Shown: piece after piece, positions 17,669-26,930 of the stretch | Numbering within the stretch: the first letter of the stretch is position 1 | Layout of the letters: each line of letters opens with the position of its first letter | DNA from: JAJFIE01 sp964344255 | GTDB lineage: Bacteria > Pseudomonadota > Alphaproteobacteria > Rhodospirillales > Casp-alpha2 | NCBI GenBank assembly: GCA_964344255.1 | Contig: CAYFMQ010000016.1 | Coordinates: 1 to 64,000 of the forward strand | Length of the DNA stretch: 64,000 nucleotides | Direction of reading: 5' to 3' | Notes under the pieces: generated by a model | What the model was told of the DNA's origin: nothing | What the model saw: the letters and a program-made list of their open reading frames with translations, nothing else | Databases searched by the model: none | Translations under genes and position numbers: made by a program

Positions 17669-18769
17669 ATGGAACGCCGAACCTTCCTGAAAGGCCTCGC
17701 AGGCCATGTTGTCGCCCTGTCCGTTTTACCTGGGTTCGCCCGTGCGGACGGACGGAACGGCTGGCTGACGGGAGTCGCCCACCCGGACAGCTCCTACGGT
17801 GCGGCCTGGATCGGTGATGACCTGTCGGTCACACCCTTGTTATCGTCTCCTGTGCGTCTGCATGATGTCCTGATGCATCCCCGCCGCCGTGAGATCTGTG
17901 CGCCGGCGCGTCGGCCAGGTGATCGTCTCTGGGTTGCCCTGGAAGATGGCCAGGTGCTCCAGGTCGATGCGCCGAAAGACCGGCACTACTTCGGCCACGG
18001 CGCCTATTCCCGTGACGGATCGATCCTGTATGCGGCAGAAAACGATTATGAAAACGAACGCGGCGTCATTGGCGTTTATGATACGAACTCCGGATATAAA
18101 CGATTGGATGAGATTTCCTGCAATGGCGTCGGCCCCCATCAAATGCTCCTTTTCCCCAGTGGACACTATCTTGCCGTCGCCAACGGCGGCATCTTGACGC
18201 ACCCGGACCTGGGCCGTGCAAAACTGAACCTGGATACGATGCAGCCCAATCTGTCGCTGATTGATCTACACACGCAGCAAGTCATTGACAGTATCCGCTT
18301 GCCCGAGCGGCTTCATCAACTCTCTATCCGTCATATCGCGATGACAGTGGATGGCGAGATTGTTTTTGGCTCCCAAGATCAGAATCAGGCAAATGTTGAA
18401 AATCAACCCCTGGTCGGTTCATGGAAGCCCGGTGGGGCTTTCCGGTTTTTTGAAACGCCTGCCGGAACATGGCGCGGCTTGAACGGTTATGTCGGCAGCG
18501 TCGCCATCGACCACGGAGGTCGTGTTGCGGCGGCGGCCTCCCCGCGCGGGGGCGTCGCGATGTTCTGGGATATGGAGTCAGCCGGTTTTATCGGTGAGAT
18601 GCGCGCACCAGATATCTGCGGCGTGGCGCCCACCCGCCTACCGAACGAATTCCTCATGACCACCGGCCAGGGGGAAATCGTGATGGTGGAAATCACGTTA
18701 TCCGGCGTTAAGACCGGACAAACCGGTTCCTCCACGATCCGTTTCGACAATCATTGCCGTCCGGCTTGA
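17669..18769 (+). CDS. DUF1513 protein, Tat-exported beta-propeller-like
   Basis: Predicted periplasmic protein of unknown biochemical role. The N-terminus MERRTFLKGLAG is a twin-arginine signal, implying export in folded form, perhaps with a bound cofactor. The rest looks like a seven-bladed propeller-type repeat protein (segments such as GAYSRDGSILYAAEND and GVGPHQMLLFPSGHYLAVAN). 366 aa from the ATG at 17669, 4 nt after the imelysin stop. DUF1513 genes travel with imelysin and DUF1111 genes, so a shared iron-related job is likely. It ends the cassette, converging on the rodZ-like gene. Confidence 0.85.
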   Translation: MERRTFLKGLAGHVVALSVLPGFARADGRNGWLTGVAHPDSSYGAAWIGDDLSVTPLLSSPVRLHDVLMHPRRREICAPARRPGDRLWVALEDGQVLQVDAPKDRHYFGHGAYSRDGSILYAAENDYENERGVIGVYDTNSGYKRLDEISCNGVGPHQMLLFPSGHYLAVANGGILTHPDLGRAKLNLDTMQPNLSLIDLHTQQVIDSIRLPERLHQLSIRHIAMTVDGEIVFGSQDQNQANVENQPLVGSWKPGGAFRFFETPAGTWRGLNGYVGSVAIDHGGRVAAAASPRGGVAMFWDMESAGFIGEMRAPDICGVAPTRLPNEFLMTTGQGEIVMVEITLSGVKTGQTGSSTIRFDNHCRPA

Positions 18770-18815
18770 TCTCTTCCGGACGCAGGCCTGACATAAAATT
18801 TCATTAAGTTTTGGG

Positions 18816-20486
18816 TTAGTTCGCCGCGTCGCCGGATTTCAGGCGGTCCGCATCGAGAGAAACGTTCCGCCTGACATCCCCCGATGAACCGATGGCGGGG
18901 ACCACATCCCCGTCCACGAGGATTTCCAGCGCACCGGCATTGCCGGTGAGCAGGCTCAATCCCTGCTGGTCCGGGACATGGTATTCATCGCCCGCACGCA
19001 GCAGACGCGTCAGCAGCAGCTGACCTGAATTGTCGTTACGCACCTGGATCCAGCTGTTAGCCTTGGCGCGGACGATGATCCGCGCGTTATCCTGGTCGCC
19101 GTAAACCCGGCCCGTGGCGGCAGCGGTTTCCGTAACAGCCTCAGTGCCGGTTTCATCAGCCGTGCTTTCTTCCTGGGCGGAAGCGGTCTGACTATCAGTA
19201 TCGCCGGCAGTATCGCTGGCTTCTTCGGTGACTTCCTCGGCTGCTGTTTCTTCTGTTACTGCTTCCTCAACAACCGCGTTATCCTCGACAACGTCCATGG
19301 AAACTACGGGCTCTGCTTCCGGTTCCGGCGCCGGTTCCGCTTCGGCAGCCGGTTCCTCGAGCTGGTCATCCGACAAGGTTTCCTGAAGAGCCTGCAACTG
19401 GGCCTCGTTCAGGCTCTGCGCGTCCGTCTCCTCAACGCCCTCGGCAACGTCTTCAGCCATGGTGGCGACCGTTTCCGGCTCCGTTTCAGATACGGATTCC
19501 GTTGCTTCGGCAACTTCCGCGACAGCGCCTTCCACCGCGTCCTCAGTCTCTTCCGGGAAAGGATCGCCAACCGGCGCCTCTCCGGTCACTTCGCTGTCAG
19601 CCGCTTCTTCGGAGACTTCCTCCGCCATCGTCTGGACGGTCTCTTCAACCGGCTCCGCCGCCTGTTCTTCGACAATCTCCGCAACCTGTTCGGAAACCGT
19701 TTCCACCTCGGCCTCGGCTTCCACTGTCATGTCCTCGGAAACTGACTCCGCGGTTTCGGTCATCCCGGCTGCTTGACCGGCCGTTTCCTCATGGGCCTCA
19801 CCCACGTCATCACTGGCCTGATCCGCCATTTCGGCAGTCGTGCCCTCGCCGCTCTCAACCGCACCCTGGGAAATTTCCGCATCATCCGCAGCCGTTGCGG
19901 CGTCAGCTTGTTCGCTTTCCTCTAAAGCGCCGTCTTCTTCCGCTTGGGCAGCGTCTGTTTCCTCAGGCTTTTCGGCTTCCTCAATGGTTGCCGGCTGGGG
20001 GACGGCCTCTTCATCCTGTCCTGCCGCCTGGTCACCGGCCATATCTTCGGGCACCGGCGAGACCATGCGGGTCAGGAAACTGTCTTCCTCGGTCGCCAGG
20101 TACCAGCCGCCATAGGCCAGCACCGCCACCACGATACCGGCAAACAGGATGGCGCCGCCCGGCAGGCCGCTCTCTGGGATCGGCTCGGAAAATTCGAGGG
20201 ATGTTTTCGGCGTTGAGCTACTGCTGATGGCTTTGTACTGGTCGATCAGGTGCGCGCTGTCCATGCCGAGATGGTCGGCATAGGTGCGGATAAACCCGAT
20301 GGCGTAGACGGTGCCGGGAAGTTTATCGAACTGGCCTTCTTCAAGGGCCTGCAGATAGCGCCAGTTGATGCGGAGCATCCTGGCGACGTCTTCGATGGAT
20401 TCACCGTTCGCTTCACGAGCGCCGCGCAGGATCGCGCCAATGGTATAGGCGTCATCCGGCTGCGTATCGCTTGAGGTATCGCTCAT
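18816..20486 (-). CDS. RodZ-like helix-turn-helix membrane protein with acidic linker
   Basis: Bitopic inner-membrane protein of the RodZ type, which links MreB to the envelope. Residues about 13-80 form an HTH_25 domain (TIGAILRGAREANGESIEDV), residues about 109-131 a transmembrane helix (GAILFAGIVVAVLAYGGWYL), and about 475-545 a C-terminal DUF4115 beta domain (IIVRAKANSWIQV). Between them lies about 325 residues of E/A/V/T-rich sequence with many EE and AEE repeats, far longer than in E. coli RodZ and strongly acidic. ATG at 20486 gives 556 aa. In related genomes this gene normally precedes ispG; here the iron cassette separates them. Confidence 0.85.
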   Translation of the reverse strand: MSDTSSDTQPDDAYTIGAILRGAREANGESIEDVARMLRINWRYLQALEEGQFDKLPGTVYAIGFIRTYADHLGMDSAHLIDQYKAISSSSTPKTSLEFSEPIPESGLPGGAILFAGIVVAVLAYGGWYLATEEDSFLTRMVSPVPEDMAGDQAAGQDEEAVPQPATIEEAEKPEETDAAQAEEDGALEESEQADAATAADDAEISQGAVESGEGTTAEMADQASDDVGEAHEETAGQAAGMTETAESVSEDMTVEAEAEVETVSEQVAEIVEEQAAEPVEETVQTMAEEVSEEAADSEVTGEAPVGDPFPEETEDAVEGAVAEVAEATESVSETEPETVATMAEDVAEGVEETDAQSLNEAQLQALQETLSDDQLEEPAAEAEPAPEPEAEPVVSMDVVEDNAVVEEAVTEETAAEEVTEEASDTAGDTDSQTASAQEESTADETGTEAVTETAAATGRVYGDQDNARIIVRAKANSWIQVRNDNSGQLLLTRLLRAGDEYHVPDQQGLSLLTGNAGALEILVDGDVVPAIGSSGDVRRNVSLDADRLKSGDAAN

Positions 20487-20643
20487 GCCCGAGATTCCAG
20501 TAGTTCGATTGCAGCCATCTCTGTTCCGCTTCGCCCATTTCAATAACGACGTATGATGGGCGGAAAGAAACTCCCCCAGATGGCTATACAGTGGCGCTAT
20601 TTTGTCAAAAAACGGTTAAGAATCAAGCGTTAGCGGCTGTCCG

Positions 20644-22935
20644 TCAAATCTCGACACCGTGGTCCCGGGCAAAGCCGCGAAGTTTCTCCCGCAAAGAGCG
20701 GTCATCCAGGTCCTCAATGGTCTCCAGGTATCGCTCCAGATCGCCCACGTTCAGGCTCCTGATCATCGCCTTTACAGGGCCAATCGACGAGGGAACCAGC
20801 GACAGGCTCCTGAACCCGATTCCGACCAGGGTCATGGCGTCGACGGGATAGCCCGCCATTTCGCCACAGAGGCTGAGCGGCTTTCCCGCATCGTTGCAGG
20901 CCCTGATCACGTTCTTCAGAAAGCTCAGGACAGGCGGCGACAGGGGGTCGTACCTGCCGGAAAGCCGTGTGTTGCCGCGGTCGCTGGCGAACAGGAACTG
21001 CATCAGGTCGTTGCTGCCGACGGACAGGAAGTCGCTGTGGCGCAGCAACGCAGGCAACTGGAACGCCAGAGCCGGGACCTCCAGCATGGAGCCCGCATGA
21101 ACCCTGGACGGCATCTTGCCCCCGGTCTTTTCATGGCGCTGGAGTTCCTTGTCCAGTAACTCGCGGGCCTGGATGAATTCCATGACATCCGCAATCATGG
21201 GGAACATGATCCACAACGCACGTCCGTCCGCCGCCCTGACGAGGGCGCGCAACTGCTGGCGCAGCATGGCCGGGCGGTCGAGGGAAATCCGGATCGAGCG
21301 CCAGCCCATGGCCGGGTTTTCCTCCTCCTCCATCTTGGCGTAGGGCAGAACCTTATCGCCGCCCAGGTCCAGGGTGCGGAATACGACGGGCCTGCCGTCC
21401 GCCTCGTCCAGGATTTCCCGGTAAATCGTTTCCTGTTCCTTGATGTCGGGAAAATCGGGCCGAACCATGAAGGGAACCTCGGTTCGGTACAGCCCGACGC
21501 CTTTAGCCCCGGTTTCGTGCATGCGCCTGAGATCGATCAGCAGGCCTGCGTTGACCGACAGATCGACCTGTACGCCATCAAGGGATTCCGCCGGCAGGTC
21601 CCGGATCGCTTCGTAGGCGAGGGCTTGTTCGGTGCGGGCCTTGAGCGCGTCGCGGAAGGTTTCGAGGACATCCTCGCCGGGGCGTACGAACACGCGCGCG
21701 CCGTCGCCATCGACGATCATGGCGTCACCGTCCTCGACCCTGTCGATCAGGTCCTTGACCTGGGCGACGACGGGGATATCGAGCGCCCGCGCGACGATAG
21801 CGGCGTGGGAATTGGGCGAGCCTTCCTCCATGACCAGGGCGCGGATACGTTGCGGGTCGTAGTCGAACAATTGCGCGGGCCCCAGGTTCCTGGCGACCAG
21901 CACGACGTCATCGGGCAGCGCCTTGCCGTTGCCGTTCGTGCCGTCGTCATGCAGGTGATCCATCAGGCGGTTGCCCAGATCCTCGATATCGTGCATGCGC
22001 TCGCGCAGGTAGGGGTCCGTAACCTGGGCCATGCGCGCCCGCAGGTCATTCTGCACCCGCTCGACGGCTGCTTCCGCCGTCAGGCCGGAATCGATGGCCT
22101 CGTGCAGGCGACCCAACCATCCGGCGTCGCTGGCGATCATGCGATAGGCTTCCATGATTTCGCGGTGCTCACCGTCCGTCGCCAAGGCCCCCTCGGCCAT
22201 CATGTCATCAAGGGCGCCATGCATCTCCGAATAGGCGTGATCGAGCTTGCCGTGCTCGGTGGCGATGTCGTCCGCAACGACACGTTCGATGCGATAGGCC
22301 GGCTGGTGGATGACCGCCTCGCCCAGGCCGACGCCGCCGTTCAGGCGCAGGCCTTCGAGACGCAGCGGCTTGACCCCGAGCCCGTCGATCGGCGACAGTT
22401 CCGCCGCGTCCACCAGTTCCCCGCCGGCGACCATTTCGGCCAATACCATGGCCAGGGTTTCCATGGTTTCCAGCTCTTCCTCTTCGTAGTGCCGCTGGGT
22501 CTTGTTCTGGACCACCAGCACGCCGATAACGCGGCCGCCCCTGATGGCGGGCACCCCCATCAGGGAATGATAGATTTCCTCTCCGGTTTCCGGCCGGTAG
22601 GCGAAGTTGGGATGGCTCTGGGCGTCGGAAAGCGCGAGCGGCCTGGCATGGGCCGCGATATCGCCGACCAGGCCCTCGCCGATCCTGAGATGCGTGTTAT
22701 GGACGGCTTCCGGCCTAAGGCCCTGGGTTGCGAAAAGCTCCAGCACGTCGCCGGCGCGCCGGACGTAGAGCGAGCAGACCTCGGCGACCATTTCGGCGGC
22801 GATGATACCGACGATACGGTCCAGGCGCTGTTGCGCCTCGGCCGGCTCGGCCATGATCGCACGAACACGGGCCAGCAACCGGCGAGAGGGTTGCGGGTTA
22901 TGCGTATGGGGTCCCTGTGTCTGTTCCGCAGACAT
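20644..22935 (-). CDS. ptsP: PEP-protein phosphotransferase PtsP (enzyme I-Ntr)
   Basis: First component of the nitrogen phosphotransferase system, which passes phosphate from phosphoenolpyruvate to NPr and EIIA-Ntr for regulation rather than sugar transport. A GAF domain covers about residues 20-165 and senses glutamine in characterised enzymes. The phosphorylated histidine is in GSPNSHAAI (His377). The C-terminal PEP-binding barrel has GLYRTEVPFM and SVGSNDLMQFL. 763 aa, full length. It lies between lysC and the rodZ-like gene in a conserved alphaproteobacterial order. Confidence 0.96.
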   Translation of the reverse strand: MSAEQTQGPHTHNPQPSRRLLARVRAIMAEPAEAQQRLDRIVGIIAAEMVAEVCSLYVRRAGDVLELFATQGLRPEAVHNTHLRIGEGLVGDIAAHARPLALSDAQSHPNFAYRPETGEEIYHSLMGVPAIRGGRVIGVLVVQNKTQRHYEEEELETMETLAMVLAEMVAGGELVDAAELSPIDGLGVKPLRLEGLRLNGGVGLGEAVIHQPAYRIERVVADDIATEHGKLDHAYSEMHGALDDMMAEGALATDGEHREIMEAYRMIASDAGWLGRLHEAIDSGLTAEAAVERVQNDLRARMAQVTDPYLRERMHDIEDLGNRLMDHLHDDGTNGNGKALPDDVVLVARNLGPAQLFDYDPQRIRALVMEEGSPNSHAAIVARALDIPVVAQVKDLIDRVEDGDAMIVDGDGARVFVRPGEDVLETFRDALKARTEQALAYEAIRDLPAESLDGVQVDLSVNAGLLIDLRRMHETGAKGVGLYRTEVPFMVRPDFPDIKEQETIYREILDEADGRPVVFRTLDLGGDKVLPYAKMEEEENPAMGWRSIRISLDRPAMLRQQLRALVRAADGRALWIMFPMIADVMEFIQARELLDKELQRHEKTGGKMPSRVHAGSMLEVPALAFQLPALLRHSDFLSVGSNDLMQFLFASDRGNTRLSGRYDPLSPPVLSFLKNVIRACNDAGKPLSLCGEMAGYPVDAMTLVGIGFRSLSLVPSSIGPVKAMIRSLNVGDLERYLETIEDLDDRSLREKLRGFARDHGVEI

Positions 22936-23066
22936 CCTTTGACCTCTTTCTGTTACGCCTTGTTGTGCCCAAAATCACAAGCGGGAATGCCGCTGCAATC
23001 CCGGGGCCATCATAATCCTGACGCCAGCCTGCATATATGTCCGCAAAGGCGGAATAAGTAGGTGAT

Positions 23067-24287
23067 TTACTCGGCGTCCAGGCCGTAGGCCGTATGCAAC
23101 GCACGGAGCGCCAGTTCCGTATAGTCTTCGGCGATCAGCACGCTGACCTTGATTTCCGACGTGGAAATCACCTGAATATTAATGCCCTTCTCGGCAAGAG
23201 TCTTGAACATCATCTGCGCGACACCGGCGTGCGAGCGCATGCCGACGCCGATCACGGAAACCTTGACCACATCATCGGCGGCGACGAGATCCTGGTATTC
23301 GAGATCGCCCCTGGCGTTTTCAAGTGATTCAACCGCATGGCGCAAGTCGCCGCGGGTCACGGTGAAGGTCAGGTCCGTGGTGTTGCCGTCTTCCGAAACG
23401 TTCTGGACGATCATGTCCACGTTGACGTTGGCGTCGGACAGCGGACCGAAAATTCGCGCCGCCACGCCGGGTTTGTCCGGCACGCCGACCAAGGTGATCT
23501 TGGCCTCATCCCGACTGTATGCAATGCCGCTTACTACTGCCTGTTCCACGATTTCATCCTCATCGACGACCAAGGTACCGGGTTCATCGGAATAGCTGGA
23601 CAGCACCTGCAACCGGACGCCTTCCTTCATGGCCAGTTGAACGGATCGCGTCTGCAGGACCTTGGCGCCCAGAGACGCCATTTCCAGCATTTCCTCATAT
23701 GTAATTTTTTCGAGCTTATGCGCTTTCGTAACAATTCTGGGGTCGGTCGTATAGACCCCGTCCACATCCGTATAGATATCGCACCTGTCAGCGTTCAGCG
23801 CCGCCGCCAGGGCAACGGCGCTGGTGTCCGAACCGCCGCGTCCGAGTGTTGTCACCCGGTTGTCCGGGCCGATGCCCTGGAAACCGGCGATGACGGGCAC
23901 TTCGCCCGACGCCAGACGCTTGTTCAGTTCATCGGTTTCGATGTGCTGGATACGCGCCTTGCCGTGAACGCCGTCGGTATGGATCGGCACCTGCCAGCCC
24001 ATCCAGGAGCGGGCGGAAACGCCCAGTTCCTGCAACGCCATGGACAACAGGCCGATGGTGACCTGTTCACCGGTGGCGACGATGGCGTCATATTCGCGTG
24101 CATCGTACATCGGCGATATGGCTTCGGCGTAGCCCACAAGCTGGTTGGTCACGCCCGCCATGGCGGACAACACGACGGCCACTTCATTGCCGGCGTCCAC
24201 TTCCGCCTTGACGCGCAGGGCCACCGCCTTGATCCGATCCGGATCGGCGACCGAGGTGCCACCGAATTTTTGAACGATACGCGCCAT
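23067..24287 (-). CDS. lysC: Aspartate kinase
   Basis: Phosphorylates aspartate, the first step to lysine, methionine, threonine and diaminopimelate. The N-terminal kinase domain starts with KFGGTSVADPDRIK; two ACT regulatory domains follow (about 265-405), with VSEDGNTTDLTFTV in the first, as expected for feedback control by lysine and threonine. The ATG at 24287 yields 406 aa, the usual size; the long upstream extension runs over the ubiG promoter region and is rejected. It is divergent from ubiG across about 185 bp. Confidence 0.97.
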   Translation of the reverse strand: MARIVQKFGGTSVADPDRIKAVALRVKAEVDAGNEVAVVLSAMAGVTNQLVGYAEAISPMYDAREYDAIVATGEQVTIGLLSMALQELGVSARSWMGWQVPIHTDGVHGKARIQHIETDELNKRLASGEVPVIAGFQGIGPDNRVTTLGRGGSDTSAVALAAALNADRCDIYTDVDGVYTTDPRIVTKAHKLEKITYEEMLEMASLGAKVLQTRSVQLAMKEGVRLQVLSSYSDEPGTLVVDEDEIVEQAVVSGIAYSRDEAKITLVGVPDKPGVAARIFGPLSDANVNVDMIVQNVSEDGNTTDLTFTVTRGDLRHAVESLENARGDLEYQDLVAADDVVKVSVIGVGMRSHAGVAQMMFKTLAEKGINIQVISTSEIKVSVLIAEDYTELALRALHTAYGLDAE

Positions 24288-24472
24288 AACCGTTACCGTA
24301 CTATATTCATCAAGATGCTCTGCCTTCCTTGACCGGGCGTTGAAAAAAGATATTTCGTCACACGGCTTGATGCGAAGGCGGCGAATACATACTCTGAACG
24401 GCGTGCGCAGACAAGACAGTGACTGCGACAAAGACGTTAAAATCCTGTGATACCATAAAGGCGGAACAATCC

Positions 24473-25219
24473 ATGACAGCTTCCACCCACTCGAGCGCAT
24501 CGGATGAAGAAGTCGAACGCTTCGCCGTCATCGCCGACGAATGGTGGGACGATACGGGTAAATTCAAGCCGTTGCATATGATCAACCCGGTGCGAGTCCA
24601 GTTCGTCCGGGACTCGCTCGCTACGCATTTCGGGCGTGACATCAAATCCGAAAAACCGTTCGCCGGCATCACCCTGCTCGACGTGGGCTGCGGCGGCGGC
24701 CTGATGAGCGAGCCCTTATGCCGCCTGGGCGCAGACTTGACTTCCATCGACGCCGGCGAGGAAACCGTCGCCGTCGCCCGCAACCACGCCGAACGAAACG
24801 GCCTCGACATCGACTACCGCCAGGCAACGCCGGAACAGCTGGCTGAAGAGGGCCTGCTGTTCGATGCCGTCATGTCCCTGGAAGTCGTTGAGCACGTGAC
24901 GGATGTGGATGCGTTCCTAGGCAGCCTCGCCGCCCTCGTCAAACCGGGGGGCGCACTTGTGCTTGCAACGCTGAACCGGACGCTCAAGTCGCTGGCGCTG
25001 GCGAAAGTCGGAGCGGAATACATCCTGAGGTGGGTGCCCGCCGGAACCCACGACTGGAACAAGTTCGTGCGGCCATCGGAACTCGCCAATGGCCTGCGCC
25101 CCCATGGCATGACGCTACAAGCCATGAAAGGCATGAGCTTCAACCCGCTTAAGGGTGAATGGTCCCTGGGCAGCGATACGGACGTCAACTACCTGGCGTA
25201 TTTTATCAAGGGGGAATAA
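24473..25219 (+). CDS. ubiG: Ubiquinone O-methyltransferase UbiG
   Basis: SAM-dependent enzyme that performs both O-methylations of ubiquinone biosynthesis. The SAM-binding motif is LLDVGCGGGLMSEPL, and the N-terminal FAVIADEWWDDTGKFKPLH plus the C-terminal WVPAGTHDWNKFVRP segments are diagnostic of UbiG. The ATG at 24473 has AAGGCGGA about 8 nt upstream and gives 248 aa. In many alphaproteobacteria ubiG is divergent from lysC as here. Confidence 0.96.
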   Translation: MTASTHSSASDEEVERFAVIADEWWDDTGKFKPLHMINPVRVQFVRDSLATHFGRDIKSEKPFAGITLLDVGCGGGLMSEPLCRLGADLTSIDAGEETVAVARNHAERNGLDIDYRQATPEQLAEEGLLFDAVMSLEVVEHVTDVDAFLGSLAALVKPGGALVLATLNRTLKSLALAKVGAEYILRWVPAGTHDWNKFVRPSELANGLRPHGMTLQAMKGMSFNPLKGEWSLGSDTDVNYLAYFIKGE

Positions 25220-25234
25220 CAATAGGGGGGAGTA

Positions 25235-26050
25235 GTGATGGCTGATCATACAAGCCAGTTTGTCGGGGGGATTCCGGAAAATTATGACACGTGCCTGGGG
25301 CCGGTCATCTTCGAGGGATATGCAAGCGATCTCGTTACAAGGGTAACAAAGACGGCGCCGTCATCCGTTCTTGAACTGGCTTCCGGCACCGGGATCGTAA
25401 CCCGCAAGTTGCGGGATGCCCTGGGCAAGGAAACCCGTCTCGTTGCGACGGACCTGAACCCGCCCATGCTCGACGTTGCCGCGAGCAAGTTTTCCGCGGA
25501 CGAAAATGTCGAATTCCAGGAGGCCGACGCCACGGCCCTGCCCTTTGAAGAAAATACATTCGATGCCATTATCTGCCAGTTCGGTGTCATGTTCTTCCCC
25601 GACAAACCGATGGCGTTCAGCGAAGCGGCGCGGGTCCTGCGTTCCGGCGGGCGATATCTGTTCAATGTCTGGGGCAGCATGTCCGAGAATCCGTTTTCCC
25701 AATGCGCCCATGATGTCGTGCGCGAATACTTTCCTGACGATCCGCCAGGTTTTTACAAGGTTCCCTTCGGATACACGGACTCAGACGCCGTACTGGCCGA
25801 TATGGCGGCAGGCGGCCTAACCGACGTCGCTTGCGAAACCCTGATGATCGAAAAACCGGTTTCCGACTGGTCATCGTTCGCTCACGGTCTAGTTTTCGGC
25901 AACCCCCTGAATGACGAGATTCAGGAACGGGGCGGTGTTGAATCTGTCGATGTCGTGAAGGGGATTCAGGCCTCGCTACAGGATCGTTTCGGCACAGCAC
26001 CTTCGACAATGCCGCTTCTGGCCAGGGTCTACAGCGGAACAGCTCCGTGA
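25235..26050 (+). CDS. Class I SAM-dependent methyltransferase
   Basis: Methyltransferase of unknown substrate, of the UbiE/BioC-like methyltransf_11 group. The SAM loop is LELASGTGIVTRKL near residue 43, followed by ATDLNPPMLDVA and the post-motif FDAIICQFGVMFFPD. The first codon is a GTG at 25235 with an ATG at 25238; the run GGGGGG just upstream is a strong ribosome binding site. 270-271 aa. The next gene starts inside its stop codon (GTGA overlap), so methyltransferase and hydrolase are coupled. Confidence 0.8.
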   Translation: MMADHTSQFVGGIPENYDTCLGPVIFEGYASDLVTRVTKTAPSSVLELASGTGIVTRKLRDALGKETRLVATDLNPPMLDVAASKFSADENVEFQEADATALPFEENTFDAIICQFGVMFFPDKPMAFSEAARVLRSGGRYLFNVWGSMSENPFSQCAHDVVREYFPDDPPGFYKVPFGYTDSDAVLADMAAGGLTDVACETLMIEKPVSDWSSFAHGLVFGNPLNDEIQERGGVESVDVVKGIQASLQDRFGTAPSTMPLLARVYSGTAP

Positions 26051-26916
26051 TACCCGGTTTCGAGCAGCGGCGCATCGATACTTCGGAAGCGTCCATCAAC
26101 CTCGCCATCGGCGGGGATGGCCCGCCCCTGCTTCTGCTGCACGGCTGCCCGGAAACCCACATCATGTGGCGCAAGATCGCTCCACAACTGGCGGAGCGTT
26201 TCACCGTTGTCGCACCGGACCTGCGCGGTTACGGCGAAAGTTCCATTCCAAGGGGCGCCCCGGATCACGCCAATTACGCCTTCCGCGCCATGGCCGGAGA
26301 CATGGTCGAGGTCATGGAGACGCTGGGGTTTGATAAATTCAGCGCCGCCGGTCACGACCGCGGCGCCCGGGTTCTTCACCGCATGGCCCTCGACAGCCCG
26401 GAAAGCCTGGAGCGCATCGCCCTGCTCGACATCCTGCCGACGCTCACGCTTTATGAGAATCTGGACAAGGATTTCGTCCTGAATTACTGGATCTGGGTCT
26501 TTCACGTGCAGCCGCCGGACATGCCGGAACGCATGATCAGCTCCGAGATCGGGGCCTATCTGGAAAACGAAATGGGGCGCCTGCGGCGGAACGGCGTTAT
26601 CGAACCGAAAGTGTGGGCGGCGTATACCCGGGCCCTCGACACGCCTGAAAAGGCCCACGGCACGTGCGAGGATTACCGCGCGGCGGCCTCCATCGACCTG
26701 GATCATGACCGACAGGACCTGGACCGCAAGATCACTTGTCCGGTTCTGGTCCTGTGGGGTGAACAGAATGCCGTCTGGGAACGTTTCGATATGATCGACG
26801 TTTGGCGCGAACGGGCGGAAGAGGTGACAGGCTTTCCCCTGCCTTGCGGCCATTACCTGCCGGAAGAAGCGCCCGAGGAAACCTTGCAGCACCTCCTGGA
26901 TTTCTTCCCGCCCTGA
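26047..26916 (+). CDS. Alpha/beta hydrolase, fluoroacetate dehalogenase-like
   Basis: Sequence layout follows fluoroacetate dehalogenase and related epoxide hydrolases. The oxyanion region is HGCPETHIMW, the nucleophile is Asp104 in GHDRGAR (with the two arginines that bind the substrate carboxylate in fluoroacetate dehalogenases), the second acid is Asp128 in LDILPT, and the base is His269 in CGHYLPEE. These numbers almost match FAc-DEX H1. In the cap, however, YWIWVF has Ile where fluoroacetate dehalogenases carry the halide-binding His, while Trp is kept. It may therefore hydrolyse another substrate. GTG start overlapping the previous stop; 289 aa. Confidence 0.75.
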   Translation: MIPGFEQRRIDTSEASINLAIGGDGPPLLLLHGCPETHIMWRKIAPQLAERFTVVAPDLRGYGESSIPRGAPDHANYAFRAMAGDMVEVMETLGFDKFSAAGHDRGARVLHRMALDSPESLERIALLDILPTLTLYENLDKDFVLNYWIWVFHVQPPDMPERMISSEIGAYLENEMGRLRRNGVIEPKVWAAYTRALDTPEKAHGTCEDYRAAASIDLDHDRQDLDRKITCPVLVLWGEQNAVWERFDMIDVWRERAEEVTGFPLPCGHYLPEEAPEETLQHLLDFFPP

Positions 26917-26930
26917 TCACGACGTTTCGC

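Noticed and set aside
21517..23061. Long plus-strand open frame (about 514 codons) over ptsP
   Set aside because: It is antisense to a full-length, motif-complete ptsP, and its translation is a His/Asp/Gly-rich mix with no family features, typical of the opposite strand of a GC-rich gene.
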